Notes under the pieces: model-generated
Told to the model about the DNA's origin: nothing
The model's database searches: none
What the model saw: only the letters and a program-made list of their open reading frames with translations
Made by a program: the position numbers and the translations under genes
Assembly: GCA_963971225.1 (NCBI GenBank)
Contig: OZ020269.1
Span: 44,103,264 to 44,167,263 of the forward strand
Source of the DNA: Melieria omissa
Lineage: Eukaryota > Arthropoda > Insecta > Diptera > Ulidiidae
Direction: 5' to 3'
DNA length: 64,000 bases
Shown: in pieces, positions 1-11,890 of the stretch
Layout: each line of letters begins with the position of its first letter
Numbering within the stretch: position 1 is the stretch's first letter

Positions 1-57
1 ATTAAATAATTATACAAATTCAAATAGACACCTAGTACAATCCGTGGTAGACAGGCA

Positions 58-237
58 ATGAAATTTGAGGAAAGCTCTGAGAGAACGAAAAGGAGGAAAG
101 TTCAAGAGCTAGTAGGTGCGAAATCGCCTGAGGAAATTACGAGAGCTGCTTCTTCAATACAAAAAAAATATATTTTACCTAATGCGGGATGCATGTCCAT
201 TGTCTGTGAAATTGGATTTGTCTGTGAAAAAGTATAA
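58..237 (+). pseudogene. short possible coding remnant, unrecognised gene
   Basis: A 59-codon frame starting at ATG 58 and ending at TAA 235-237. Its first half is very charged (motif EESSERTKRRKVQEL) and is followed by a SPEE-IT segment. That style resembles the conserved N-terminal part of a family of uncharacterised insect proteins often carried by repeats, but I cannot name it. The second half (Cys/Ile rich) looks like random translation, so the real homology probably stops near 160. No splice sites or partner exons are obvious. It may be one old exon or chance. Confidence 0.22.
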
Positions 238-319
238 CATTCTTCGACGCGCAATCAACACCTTCTTTATATACCTGTATTATGACTGTGAATTATACTT
301 TTAGTTATGCTTATGTTTA

Positions 320-735
320 TGAATGAAAATAATGAATGAAAATAAGTGTCCAAATATCAATTTGGTACTGCTACCTTCTATAAAACAAAAAATATGCTAT
401 TTTGAAATTTTGCTTACTATGGGAGTGGGCGTGGTTATGATCGGATTGCGCCCATTTTTTTACCATTCCTTTGTGTTGAAACAAGTGGTGCATACATCGA
501 ATTCCATGGCACTACCTTCCATAAAACACGTTATGCTAATTTGAAAGTTTGCTTACTATGGGAGGTAGGCGTGGTTATGATCGGATTGCGCCCATTTTTG
601 GTGTGAGCTTCAAAGTTATTATCTTAAGCTCAGATACCAAATTTCATAATTCTATCACTAATATTAAGCAAGTTATTCCTATATTACAGTTCATTTCGTA
701 TGGGAGGTGGGCGTGGCAGTGGTCCAATTTTAATG
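320..735. repeat. three ~140-bp imperfect direct repeats with GTGGGCGTGG core
   Basis: The block tgcttactatgggag plus a GGGCGTGG motif and a cggattgcgcccattttt tail recurs at about 412, 551 and 693 (spacing 139-142 bp). Copies are well diverged. The GC-rich core in AT-rich DNA is shared in style with the repeats at 6680-7410 and 58318-59750. Non-coding; no open frame survives. Confidence 0.6.
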
Positions 736-844
736 ATTTTTTGTAAATTTCTTAATTTACACCACGAAAACAATCTCACCAAGTTTCATCGAGATGGGAC
801 AACGCTAAGTATTTTTGGCCACGGCTTATATGGGACCGCGACAC

Positions 845-2565
845 TGTGCGCCATTGCGGCAGTATGCGCCATCGCCAAAAGAGCGCTAGCAGGGAAAATA
901 TGGCTAGAAGGCAAGACGCAATATTGCGCTGTTATAACACTCGACGTTAAGAATGCCTTCAACTCGGAGAATTGGAACAACATTCTTCAAGCCCTTGTGG
1001 ACTGTAATGTGCCGGACTACCTAGTCAGGATAATAGCGAACTACTTCGCTATCAGAGTCCTACTGTATGACATGGAGGAGGGCCCCAAGTAATATGGTGT
1101 TACAGGTGGCGTACCACAGGGCTCCGTCCTAGGACCGGTTTTGTGGAACGTCATGTATTTACAACGGCATACTGCAAATACAACGTCCTCCCGAAGTAAG
1201 CATCATCGGATATGAAGACGATGTAGCCGTAGTCGCTGTAGCCAAAACCCTGGCCACACTAACAGAGAATTGTAACACTACAATATCGGCCATGAAGGCG
1301 TGGCTGCGCAACGCCGGCCTGCAACTCGCAGAACACAAGACAGAAGCGGTCCTGCTTACAAGCAGGAGAAAAGTCGAAGGCATACAAATTAGGGTAGGCG
1401 GCCATGAAATCCAGTCTAGTCCTCACCTAAGATACCTGGGTGTGCTGCTGGACTTTCGGCTAAACTTTAAAGAGCATCTCAAGTACGCCAGTGACAAGGC
1501 TAGGCGAACCAGCGCTGCCATCGGCAGACTAATGCCTAACATCGGCGGCCCCAGGCCAATAACACGAAAATTAATAGCGAGCGTGACGTCGTCGATATGC
1601 CTCTACGCCGCGCCTATTTGGGCAGAAGCAACCATGACGAGCTCGTACGTCAGATGCCTTAAATCCGCTTACAGGCTCAGCTCGCTGAGAGTCTGCTGCG
1701 CCTTTAGATCGGTCTCGGACGAGGCAGCAGACGTGATTGCCAGCACTTGGCCAATCGATATACTGGCCAGAGAGGCGGCAGCAATAATCTGGCGAGAGTG
1801 CAAAGACACTTCGACCTCTCGATCTGCAGTGATGGAGGCGGTGCGGCGTAAAAGCTTACCAGAATGACAGCAGCGATGGGATGCATCGTCAAAAGGCCGG
1901 TGGACATGGCGGATGATCCCAAACATAGAAGCGTGGCTGTCAGGACATGGATGCTTCCAGGAGTATCTGCACAAATGTCAGCACGCAGACGACCCCTTCT
2001 GCTCAGGATGCGCCGGGAAAGCAGAAAACGCAGAGCACGTTTTGCTGAAATGCAGCCGCTTTGTCGAAGAGAGACGGTCCTTGGAATTCCTTCTCAATGA
2101 GCCGATCTCTCCTTCAGCAGTTACACACTGCATGCTGAGCTCGCCCGATGCATGGGAGGCTTGCAGCCGAATCATAACACTTATGATTTTTCGAGTGAGA
2201 AGTGACGAGCAGAACGCCCGGCGTCGGCCACAAACGACGGCAGCACTGCTTCAACACCCAAATGCGGCAACGATAGTTGCGCCGTGCACACCGCAAAATT
2301 AGCGCGGTTATTCTGCACCGTCGGCGAAAACACTGTGGTGTCGAACGCATGGCAACACTTGCCATAACACACAGACGAAAGACTGACAAACGAACGATAG
2401 AGCGGTAACGCTCACGACGGCCTCCTGACGTAATACCTCACGGTGGTCCCAGGAGGGCGAACCGTCCGGACGAGAGGAGGGTTTAGCGATTTAAAGTCCC
2501 GCACTACTTGAGGCTTTCGATGCTTCCCTCCTCGATACAAAAAAAAAAAAAAAAAAAAAAAAAAA
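845..2565 (+). pseudogene. R1-like non-LTR retrotransposon (LINE), 5'-truncated, decayed ORF2
   Basis: This is the 3' half of an R1-like LINE. In order it shows the RT block with DVKNAFNS (about 940-960), then GVPQGSVLGP (about 1105-1135), then the catalytic box read as YEDD near 1210 instead of YADD, and a C-terminal Cys/His knuckle (C-x2-C...H-x4-C, about 1997-2055). It ends with a 3' UTR and a 27-A tail at 2539-2565. An in-frame TAA near 1090 and several frame changes break the frame. The endonuclease and ORF1 are absent. The protein is clearly related to the R1-like copies at 27455 and 30791. No target duplication was found because the 5' edge is unclear. Dead copy. Confidence 0.85.
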
Positions 2566-2963
2566 CATTCCCATACAAAAAAATTCACTTTTTTCACATT
2601 TAATACACATTTGACTAGACATTTGTTGCATTATTATTATTTATACATATATTCCCCTTTCATATTGACAAAAAATTTGCTTGTTCCATTCCCTATTCCC
2701 ATATACACATTTCTGTTTATTACCCATTCACATTTACAAAAAATTTATTTGGTTCCCATACATACAAATTTTCATTCCCTATACGTTTACACACACAGTT
2801 GTAAACTTTTTTACTCGACAGAAATACAAATTCGTATTAACGAATTCTTCCCATTCTCAATAATCGTTCGCGCGGACGCGGTTAGACTACACGTCTATAT
2901 CCCAACACCCTACAATTATATATATTCAAACTTTTTACCCTCTGTCGAGCCTTTTTGTACAAA
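2566..2963 (+). other. AT-rich leader upstream of the BEL/Pao gag
   Basis: About 400 bp of AT-rich DNA between the R1-like poly(A) tail and the BEL gag ATG. It is probably LTR or leader sequence of the BEL element, but I see no matching sequence downstream that would prove an LTR, and no convincing primer-binding site. Confidence 0.35.
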
Positions 2964-4205
2964 ATGCCTATGGAGCGATCCCCCAAACGTCAACTCGTCA
3001 CAATGGAGACTCCTTCCTCCAGACACACAAAGTTATCTAAAGCACATTTGACAGTTCCTGTCACTCGGGAGCCACCAAACACTCGCTCCAAACTCTCTAG
3101 TCCCAAAGCAACCGATCCCAGTGTTGCTAAATTTACATTCGAATCCGATAGACTCGTGCAATTATGCACACAATTTTCATCGGCTCGCATTGACGATTTG
3201 ACCAAATCCCTGGTTCAAAATAAGCAGAAAAATCTTGAAGCCCAATGGGAGAGGCTTTTGCGCGCACAAGAGGCAGTCTTCATTGCTGAAGACAACAGCC
3301 AGCCCGACGGTTTCAAAGAGTCGGCTAGGCAAAAAATCGACGCCTGCACAGACCAGTACGAGTTGTGCATGGCTCAGATGTTGGAAATCATTGAGATGCT
3401 CCAAACTCAGTCCCTCCAGCCCGCTGCGCATATGGAACCGGTTCGACCCCTAGAACCAGCAAATACTCCCTACATTTGCCTACAAGTTCCGCCTTGTGAT
3501 ACCGAAACATTTTTCGGGGTCTATGAGCAGTGGCCGTCCTTCCGGGACATGTTTACTGCGGTTTACATTAACCACCCCCAGCTCACTCCAGCCCAAAAAT
3601 TGTATCACCTCCGATACAAAACGCAAGGCAAAGCCGGTGCTATTGTAAAGCAATATGCATTAACCGATGAGAATTTCGGACTCGCGTGGGAAGCCCTAAA
3701 AACCCGCTTCGAAAATAAACGCATGCTCATTGATACTCAAATCCGATCCCTTCTGAATATCGCTCCTGCCCACACTGAAAATAGTGAGGCGCTACAGCAG
3801 ATCCAAAGCACTATAAACAATTGTCTGTCTGTTCTCAATTCTCAGGCCGTAGACACTGACAATTCGGATCCGCTATTGGTTTACATATGTTGTACCAAAT
3901 CGCCCCAAGAGACACTCGCTCTATGGGAGCAATCATTGACATCCCGGAAGGATCTGCCACCCTGGTCGCAAATGGATGAGTTCCTGACCGGCAGATATGA
4001 GGTACTTGAACGGCTGCAAAGTATTCGCCCTTCTAAGCTGAAACCGTCTCAACCTTCGACTTTCAATGTCCTCCCAAATCGGCCACACAAATCCCTAAAC
4101 TATCACACTCAAGTGAAAAGGGACTTCGCGTGCAAACTATGCAACGCAAATCTTACCATACGGACTTGCCAAAACTTTAAAGGACTCACCCCCAGAGTCG
4201 ATTAA
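2964..4205 (+). pseudogene. gag: BEL/Pao retrotransposon Gag-like protein
   Basis: A 413-codon open frame starting at ATG 2964. The N-terminal ~150 residues are charged and helix-prone. The centre (about residues 160-320, with VPPCDTETFFGVYEQWPSF and a WEALKTRFENKR-type segment) is the DUF1759-like capsid region typical of BEL/Pao elements. The frame ends just after a first Cys pair (CKLC) at a shift near 4190-4205; the expected knuckle continues in another frame from 4205. The gag itself has no internal stop. Upstream LTR is not demonstrated. Role in an intact element: structural protein of the virus-like particle. Confidence 0.85.
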
Positions 4206-5485
4206 AATACTTTAAGAAGCACAATCTCTGCGTAAGTTGTCTTGCTATATCGCACCTCACTAAAGATTGTACAAGCAATTTTACGTGCGTATATTGCCAG
4301 AATAAGCACCACTCCCTGCTTCCTTTCCCCAAAGGCAATGCGCAACCCTCTCAATCTCCCAATCGGTCACAGTCAACCCGACCACAGGTCGCAACAGCTC
4401 CAAAACCAACGAAAAACAACTCCGCAACTCATTCCCCTCTTTCGGATGCGCAACCCCGCGCATCTTCCAGGCAAAGTACACCCCAATTACAAGCCATACA
4501 CTCCACTAATGGCACCCAATCCCTCCTGCCTACGGCACTGGTGTCTATTGAGCACGCAGGAAAGTTGTTCAAAGTTCGAGCGTTGATCGACCAAGCCTCT
4601 CAGCGAACCTTCATTTCCTCGAAGGTCCAGAAACGCCTCAAATTGCCAATCGAGAAATCTTCCTTCCAAATCTCGGGCATGGGCGGTCAGATTGTGCAAA
4701 ATGCCAATCATACATGCTTCTTGACAATGACAGTCCCTCAAACCAGCACGAAACTTCCCGTGCAAGCTATCGTGCTCCAAGAGCTTATGAAATTGCTCCC
4801 GCCTTCTCATATAAACCCCCCTACTATGAAAGATTTCACCATGCTAGAACTCGCTGATCCAAACGCTTTCGAGACAACTCAGATCGATTTAGTGATTGGC
4901 AGTGATCTCATCCCGCAGATCATGCTCGAAGGTGTCCACCGGGATGCATGTGGCAGCTTACTTGCTCAGCATACAATATTCGGTTGGGTATTAAGCGGTC
5001 CAGTACCCTCTTCTTCGCATTTGACACGTGCCACAGACGCACACAGTAGCCATATGCATACTGGAACCGCCCTTCGAAATAATCTTCCCGCACTAAAGAA
5101 AGCCCTTTCACAAGTGATTGCCGCCCTCAATCCCGTAGGGTTTCCACCCCAGGAAATAATGGAAAATCACTTTGAACCCACAACTCCTGCAAACACATTC
5201 TCAAACCGGCAAATTCCCCCCTTTGTCGCCAACCGTTTCGATCCCGCAGGAGGGCTTTCGCCTCTAATGAGACAGAGAAAAAGGGTTCACAAGAGCGTTG
5301 GCTTGACGCCACTCGTTCCACACCCCCAACAACTGACGGAAATTGCATTCCCCCGCAGTTCCTCATTGCACCTCCTCCGTCCCGGGTCCGAAAAGAGGAC
5401 AGTCGCCACTCCAGTGCGTCTTGCCCTAAGCGCTGCAAATCCCGCAGACATCGGACTGATCGGGTATAAACTCCAAGATCTATAA
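4205..5485 (+). pseudogene. pol: BEL/Pao zinc knuckles and DUF1758-type aspartyl protease
   Basis: This frame is open from 4205 and continues the element after the gag frameshift. It starts with zinc knuckle spacing (C-x2-C...H-x4-C, then C-x2-C...H) at about 4227-4310. A Ser/Pro/Gln linker follows. Then comes a retropepsin-like domain beginning about 4540, whose active-site segment reads ALIDQASQ where family members have D-x-G-S, so Gly is replaced by Ala. The DLVIGSDLIP and FGWVLSGP motifs near 4895-5015 are typical of this protease region. The frame ends at 5485, and no RT, RNase H or integrase follows. It is therefore an internally deleted, non-autonomous copy. Confidence 0.8.
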
Positions 5486-6161
5486 GATCCCACCCTCTCG
5501 GGTGGAACGGCTCCAGCCATTCTCATGCTCAAACAGTTCCAATTCCGGATCAAAGAGCGATTGACTGCCCTCACCCTTTCGAAGAGCAAACTGACATCCT
5601 CGGTCGGTACTCTTGCTTCTCTCGAGCCCAACGCACTTATGCAACACCCTCTCATAACTCTCTCCCTCTCATAACCCTAAAAAATAGCTTAAGCTTAAGC
5701 GAACCCCGCAGCTCAGCCACGATTTCCCATACCCCCGATGTCAGCTTCAATACTGTTTTGTCCGAGTAACTGACATCTTTTACTATTTGCAGGTCGGTAA
5801 CTACGCCCTAGCCTCTGCAACAGCACTCCTCCGAGGACGAGACGTCTATGGAAGGCACCCCCGCACCCGCAAGAGCTGCATCACATCCCCGCCCGACTGG
5901 CCCGCGGCATCATTAAATTGCAATATGCAATGGCGGCCGCGATGGCTAAATGAGTGCTGTCCCAAGTAATCCCACCTCTAATCCCTTCCTTTCCTTGTCC
6001 CTATGTACTCATGTTTCCCCCTATTTTCTGCTCCCCGGCATCGGCCGTTTGTGTCGTTTAATGTTTATTGTACTTCATTGTATGTATTGTATGTATTTTT
6101 ATTTCCACCGCTGTCGGTGTCTAGTTTTTGAGTTTTAGTGTCGTGGGACCAACAAACAAAC
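5486..6161 (+). other. BEL/Pao 3' remainder, no coding domain recognised
   Basis: GC-moderate sequence following the truncated protease, then pyrimidine-rich DNA up to the solo LTR. It probably includes the 3' end of the BEL element, but no repeat of the 5' leader is visible. The short open stretch at 5787-5969 has no recognised domain. Confidence 0.3.
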
Positions 6162-6165
6162 ATAC

Positions 6166-6596
6166 TGTTACGAAAATTCCAAAGTTCATTTGGATTGTGT
6201 TTGAAAATAAAACAACTTCAATTATTCAGCGCAAAACGCAGTCAGAAACTAACAATCACTTTATTTACAGATTTACACTTCGTTTGTATCTACACTTGTT
6301 ACCACCTTGCTTGCACAGACTCGACCCCTGGTGCTGCACACTGCAGATTTTATATTAGTTTTCTTATCGCGCCGAAGTTTCTTGCACATTCCAGTTGTAC
6401 TTTTTATCTCGATTGTTTAGCAAGCTCATCACCTTTCGCGAACCATCTTCGCCATATTATAGCAAGTTTGTCGTACTCCAAAGTGCATGCCTAAAAGTAT
6501 GCTTGGAAAAGCATTCATGCACAGCACAGAGTGCCTCTTTGTTTCAGTATGCTTGGAAAAGCATTCATGCACAGCACAGAGGGCCTCCTCGTTTCA
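6166..6596 (-). mobile_element. Ty3/gypsy solo LTR with ATAC target duplication
   Basis: A 431-bp LTR in reverse orientation (reads TGAAACG...CGTAACA on the minus strand). It is flanked by the 4-bp direct repeat ATAC at 6162-6165 and 6597-6600, which proves insertion followed by LTR-LTR recombination. It is related to the LTRs of element B (51178-58309) and the solo LTR at 50765. The U3 end carries a 50-bp tandem duplication. No internal region remains. Confidence 0.9.
6497..6596 (-). repeat. 50-bp tandem duplication at the LTR edge
   Basis: Units 6497-6546 and 6547-6596 start with gtatgcttggaaaagcattc and differ at few positions. The second unit ends exactly at the LTR terminus, so the duplication includes the terminal bases. 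Other LTRs of the family carry one unit. Confidence 0.85.
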
Positions 6597-6679
6597 ATAC
6601 ATTAATTTTTATATGCAACATATAGATATTTGCTGCAATGACTCGCGAAATTTTTGTATATCCATATTGTTTTGCACAA

Positions 6680-7410
6680 ATATACCACAGTTAATTTCTG
6701 TCATCCTAATGGGCATTGCAGGAAGGCGTAAAAGGTGGGCGTGTTCAACCTGATATAGCCTATGTTTACCGCTATGAAACACAGAATCATTTTACATCAA
6801 CATTAATTTTCAGACATATACCGTAACTTCGTTTTGTTAGTTTAGTGGCGCGGAAAGTGGGCGTGGCCGATTATATTATAGCCTATGTTTCAAAGCGCAA
6901 TGACACGCTGAATCGTTTGATACCCATATTGCTATGACAAATATACCATGGCCATGATTTGTTATTATAGTGGGCGTGCATAAAGGCATATGCGAAAAGG
7001 CATATCAGTTGGTCGTGGTCAATCTTATATATCCTATGCTAACATGAATGAAACTCGGAATCATTTGATATTAATACTGATTCACTGACATGTACCGTAG
7101 CTTTGTTTTGTTAGTTTAGTGGGCGCGGAAACTGGGTGTGGCCGATTATATTATAGCCTATGTTTACCGCAATGACACGCTGAATTGTTTGATACCCATA
7201 TTTCCTTACAAAAGCATACCATAGATGAGTTTTGTTACTATAGTGGGCGTAGGAAGGGGCGTGGTCATTCTCATATAGCCTATGTACCATTCCCCCAAAT
7301 AAAAATATGTTTGCTGCTTATTTAATCTAAATCGGTTCAGTGGTTTTTGCCTGATTGTGGCTCAAAAAACGTCACACTTGTTTTTATATAATAGTATAGA
7401 TTTAATCAAA
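6680..7410 (+). repeat. dispersed repeat made of divergent GTGGGCGTGG units (copy 1)
   Basis: Successive divergent units contain a GTGGGCG(T/C)GG core, a tatagcctatgt segment and a gtttgatacccatat segment. The block ends in a distinctive tail with aaatcggttcagtggttttt followed by atataatagtatagat. The same arrangement occurs in reverse at 58318-58935, so the block is a mobile or formerly mobile unit. No coding capacity. It may be a non-autonomous element of unknown class (Helitron-like or a LINE 3' end are both possible). Confidence 0.65.
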
Positions 7411-7520
7411 ATTGATACTTAAATCTCCTACAAAACTTGCACGTGGAATAGCAGATGGAAGGGAAACTAATATCCCAAAAAACAATGGGAGCCGAGAGCT
7501 GAAGGGACATTAACCTTTGT

Positions 7521-7734
7521 GTCAACAGCAGCGTACCCGGGTATGTTTTGCGTTTTCAAATCGCAGTAGCTTGGAAAGCAGCACTCGGAGCGACCTGAAA
7601 TTGAAATTGATATCCTCTACAAAAGTATTTTACACCATATTCTCAAGTTTGGTTGAGATTGGACTCTCGGGGCCAGATATATGGCCAATTTTCGATTTAT
7701 ACCCCTTACGTCAACAGCAGCATACCCGGGTACG
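7521..7734. repeat. 25-bp direct repeat pair 189 bp apart
   Basis: gtcaacagcagc(g/a)tacccgg is found at 7521 and 7710 and differs at two or three positions over 25 bp. It lies just beyond the piggyBac-like C-terminal fragment, and a TTAACC occurs at 7510. It could be subterminal sequence of that element, but the matching other end was not found. Confidence 0.5.
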
Positions 7735-7861
7735 TATATGAAAACGCATGTAAATATGTTGATATAATTGAAAACTGAACTTTTATTTTCCATGAAAATT
7801 TCAAAACAGTCCATGTAATAATATAAAAAGTATAAATAAAATGAATTAGAGGTTATACAAT

Positions 7862-8073
7862 TTTGGAATGGAATGGAATGTTCTGTGCACACGGGTCTTT
7901 TGCAGAATGTGCATGCTTTCCTTGTTGGGTGACGTTTGGAGCATACATATGTAGCAGTTTCTTTCTTGATTTTTGCTGCGGTACCTACTATATTCAAGGG
8001 ACAGCCGTTGATAGCTCCCATGGCGTTGCGTATGGAGAATATTCTTGATATTTTAGTATTATTGGATCTTATA
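7862..8073 (-). pseudogene. piggyBac-like transposase, C-terminal Cys-rich fragment
   Basis: Read on the minus strand, this carries the C-terminal Cys/His cluster of piggyBac-type transposases (YVC...CTFCKRPVCTEH, about 7870-7965). It is preceded by a segment ending in GAINGCPLNIVG. The upstream part of the same protein lies at 24493-25697. If everything between the two TA dinucleotides at 8074-8075 and 24491-24492 is ignored, the reading frame runs on between the two pieces. The element was therefore split by the Tc1-like insertion. The cluster normally binds zinc and assists end recognition. Confidence 0.75.
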
Positions 8074-8075
8074 TA

Positions 8076-8185
8076 CACTGCGGGACACTTGATTACCCTC
8101 ACTTTACTTTGTTAGCTAAGATTTTTATTATGAATTCAAAAACTTTTTTTTTAATGTCAAAATTTTCTGGACACTTAGTTACATG
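8076..8185 (+). mobile_element. Tc1-like element, left terminus
   Basis: The terminal inverted repeat starts CACTGCGGGACACTTGATTA at 8076, next to TA at 8074-8075. It is followed by a 5' untranslated stretch and the first codons of a transposase (ATG near 8155). The same sequence is found inverted at 24380-24490. Position 8171-8185 is the left copy of a 15-bp target duplication created by the Jockey LINE insertion; the Tc1 sequence resumes at 23386. Confidence 0.85.
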
Positions 8186-8650
8186 GCTGGTGGGTTGGTG
8201 GAAGTGAACAACACTGGAAGTGATTAGCAGCTTTTAACTAGTGCTCCGAAGTATTTTGATTTTTTACAAATATAAAAGAAAAGTAAACCCTAAATTGCGA
8301 CTTTGTCGGATATCGCTGATTGGGTATCCCCCGGGAAGGTGAAGTGCTGTGTCAAAACCCTTCGAGGAAGCTACATCACGGTTTGGGAATCATTCTGGCT
8401 AGCAGCTGCTTGATTTCATTTTGATGCTCCCCCGGCCCACAAAGTGGATCGCATATGCAGCCATAGATCGAATTGTCAAAATATATTGTATAAATTTTAA
8501 GCATATATTGTACAATATTATTAAACACATCCTAAAAGTATACTTAATAATTTATATTCAATTTACACTTGTAGTACCTAATCTGATAAGTCATTATTAG
8601 CCATAAGTTCGATAATTCAAAAGTGGCGTAGTAACTAAAAACATCAGAGA

Positions 8651-9906
8651 ATGGCCTCAAATCCGCCTCCTGGAGGTGGACCGGAAACACCAACAAACAA
8701 CCTTTTCAAAAATACCACATCTGTAGAAATATTTAAACTAAAACAAAAACTGAATGAGTTAGAAAACTTATGTAAACAACTTAGAGCTGAAAATCAGAAG
8801 CTTAAGGAAGAGAAAACTTCTAATTTGACTGAAAATACCACGATTTCGAGCAATTCAAGCTGAGGGTTCACCAGAAATAGTTTCAACAGACAACATCCAC
8901 CAAAAAATAGAAAATGCTCAGCAGTTGAAAGATAACACAAGGCGCGATCGTCCTCCACCTATAATGGTAACAAATGTAGCAGATTATCAAGCCATGAGAA
9001 ATCGTATTCAACAAACGGCAAGAAGTGACTTTGTCGTAAAACTTTTAAATAACGATATATATAAAATAAGTGTTACTTCAAGTGATGACTACCGTTCAAT
9101 TACGAAAACGCTATCCGATAATAACACATCTTGGTACTCTTACGAAGATTAACAAACTCGCCCAATCAAGGTCATGATAAAAAATTTACATCATTCTTGT
9201 AGTCCAACGTCCATTATAGCTGACCTTAAAGCGCAAGATCTTAAAATAATAAACGTTACAAATAAGCTGAAATGGAAAACCCGCGAACCGCTGAATCTGT
9301 TTTTTGCAACTTTTGACTCAAATGAAGATGTCAAGAAAATCTACAATATCAAGAAAATTCGAAATTCTATTGTAACAGTGGAACCAATAAAGAATTCAAA
9401 TCTTATTCCGCAGTGTAAAAACTGTCAAAGCTTTGGCCACACTAAAAACTTTTGCGGCAAAATTCCTCGATGTGTGAAATGCGGAGGCAAACATAAAACT
9501 GTTGAATGCAACAAACCTGCAAGCGAAAAGCCTGTGTTGTAATTGTGGAGAAGATCATCCTGCAAGCTACAGAGGCTGTGTTGTGGCTAAAGAACTGCAG
9601 AAAATGCGAAACAAAATTATTAAAAATCGAGCTGAGAATACCTCTCATCCTCCACAAAACGATAAACCACTAACTGGCCGCGCTCAACTAATTGAAAAAC
9701 TACCAATTACTAACACGATAGTCAGTAGTACTGGAGCCAACCGGAAAAATCTGAAGCCTTCTTACTCAGCTGTAATAAGGAATAATATTGAACAAACCGG
9801 ATCTAAGCGTACGGAAGCAAATGAAGACGTATTGACGCAAATTCTTAATAAATTAAACAAACAAGAAGAATTTAACAAAAATCTTGAAAAAGACTGCAGT
9901 CTTTAG
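8651..9906 (+). pseudogene. Jockey-clade ORF1 (PRE_C2HC and zinc-knuckle Gag-like protein)
   Basis: Starts at ATG 8651. Order: Ser/Pro N-terminus, a short coiled coil (about 8735-8820), a PRE_C2HC-type RNA-binding fold (about 9170-9400), then three knuckles: C-x2-C-x4-H-x4-C, C-x2-C-x3-H-x4-C and C-x2-C-x3-H-x5-C (9415-9580). This arrangement is characteristic of Jockey-clade ORF1, an RNA-binding chaperone that packages the LINE RNA. It is broken by a frameshift near 8860, an in-frame TAA at 9150-9152 and another shift near 9530. The C-terminal tail overlaps the start of the ORF2 frame. Confidence 0.85.
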
Positions 9907-9928
9907 AACAAAAATTGAAAATCAAGGC

Positions 9929-11295
9929 ATGAATTCTACGTTCCGATTAATGGCATGGAACTCAAATGGCTTGCTAAAACATCAAAAAGAGCTTGAAATG
10001 TTACTAGAGCTAGAAAAAATTGATATCTGTCTTATTTCTGAAACACATTTTACTACTCAGAGCTACATATCATTTAAAAATTTCAAAGTCTATCACACAA
10101 TCCATCCTAGCAATTGCGCACGAGGAGGCACTGCAGTTATTATAAGGAATAATATTGACCATTATGAAGACATCAAAATCAGCAATAATGTTTTTCAAAC
10201 TACAACCGTTACTGTTAAAACCAACAAGCAATGGATGTCCATCACGGCTATATACTGTCCTCCAAAACACTCTATTTCATGTGACGAATACAAAGAAGTT
10301 ATTGGAATCCACAAACACAAATTCATTATGGGCTGCGACTTTAATGCGAAAAACATTCATTGGGGTTCACGTCTCACCACAACTAAAGGACGCGAACTAA
10401 TGAAAGCAGCAACGGAGACCGGGTGCGAGTTCGTTTCGACAGGAAAACCAACGTATTGGCCAACAGACATTAATAAAACACCTCTTTCTTCTTTATGATA
10501 AGGAAAATAGCTCAGAACTTTGTTCAAATAGAAGATGGTCAAAATATATATTCAGATCACTCACCTATTTACTTAACAGTTAGTGAGTCAATAATTGAAA
10601 AACAACAAGACTGCACACTGCATAATTAAAAACACCGACTGGGATTCATTTAAACAAGACTTGGAGGGTATGATTAGCTTCAGTTCACCAATATTTTCAG
10701 CTGAACAACTGGAATTAGAAGTGGATACCTTTATGAAGCAAATACAGCAGTCTGCGTGGAACAACACACCTAAGTTACGGCGAACAACAAAAGGTGCTAA
10801 TTATCCGAAAGAAGTAAAGATCTTATTGTCAATGAAAAGAAAGCTACGCCGTAAATGGCAGCAAACGCGTTCACCGATTGATAAAGCTAAACTCAATAAA
10901 GCAGCAGATGGCCTTAGAAAAGAACTAAGTAGCATAAAAACTGCATCAATGCAACAATATTTATCAGAAATCTCAGCGGACAAAAAGATGATTATTCTCT
11001 TTGGAAAAGCACAAAATTTTTAAAAAGACCGATATGTCACATTCCTCCTATTAAAAATGACAACAACACGTGGGCTAGAAGCGATAAGGAAAAGGCTTGT
11101 GCATTTGCAAAACATCTAGCAAATACATTCCGTCCTAACGAAAGCAATGTGGATGTAGATCTGCAAAACACTTATAAGGAAAGCACAAACATCCCATTAG
11201 TCACTTTGAATGAGCTGCAAACGGAAATTAAATTGTTAAAGACAAAAAAAGCACCGGGTTTTGATTTAATTACAGCGGAGATATTGAAGCAACTA
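9929..11295 (+). pseudogene. Jockey-clade ORF2 part 1: endonuclease and start of RT
   Basis: The first in-frame ATG at the endonuclease is 9929. The apurinic-like endonuclease shows AWNSNGLLKH, SETHF, an IYCPPK box and MGCDFNAKN-HWGS (about 9950-10370). Breaks follow near 10495, 10620 and 11005. The last segment (about 11180-11295) is the region that precedes RT, with KTKKAPGFD. The frame is then cut within the EILKQL segment by the second LINE and resumes at 17886. Function in an intact copy: nicks target DNA and primes reverse transcription. Confidence 0.85.
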
Positions 11296-11890
11296 GATTA
11301 GAAGAAGAGAGGGAGAGTCAAAGCGCGAAATTTTTTGCTCCGATATTTAATTGTATATTTTTCGTAAATTGGACAACCAAAAAATTATTGTAAACAAGTT
11401 TCTGCAAAACAAAGTCTTCCTGAAGGTCTGAGTGCTGAAGTTTTTTGCTGTCACGCATCAGGGCATTCTGGTTTACTAAGTTGATTGTGGCTGATTCGAC
11501 TAAGGTGTGCTGAACTGTCGCTGTTGTTGTTTCTGTTGCTGTTTGTACGAGTTTGCGCAGGGGCTCCTGACTGGCTGAGTTGTTTGGAGCTGATTTGACC
11601 GGGGTGTGCTGGACTGCTGTCTGCGTCTGCGAGCCTGTTGAGGGTTTGTTTTGGAATTGCACTTGGAGTGATATAAATGGTTTTCCACCAAAATAAAGAG
11701 CAATAATCACAGTGGTAATTGCGTGCAGTGTGTAATTGCGCCAAAAAGAATAAACAGCTGTTAAAGCACATACGCCAAAGTAAACATAAACAAAAACAGT
11801 TGGAATAGCGTTGCCAGAGTGCGGCCAATACTTTAACGATTTTTAGAACAATAAACATCGAATTGCGTAGCCAGACGTATAAAATCGAAA
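11296..11890 (+). promoter_or_regulatory. 5' untranslated region of the second LINE
   Basis: About 600 bp without a plus-strand frame. It contains two related blocks about 115 bp apart (ctgattcgac... near 11490 and ctgatttgacc... near 11590, each followed by a ggtgtgctg motif). Repeated 5' UTR blocks often carry the internal promoter of such LINEs; that role is inferred only. Confidence 0.4.
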
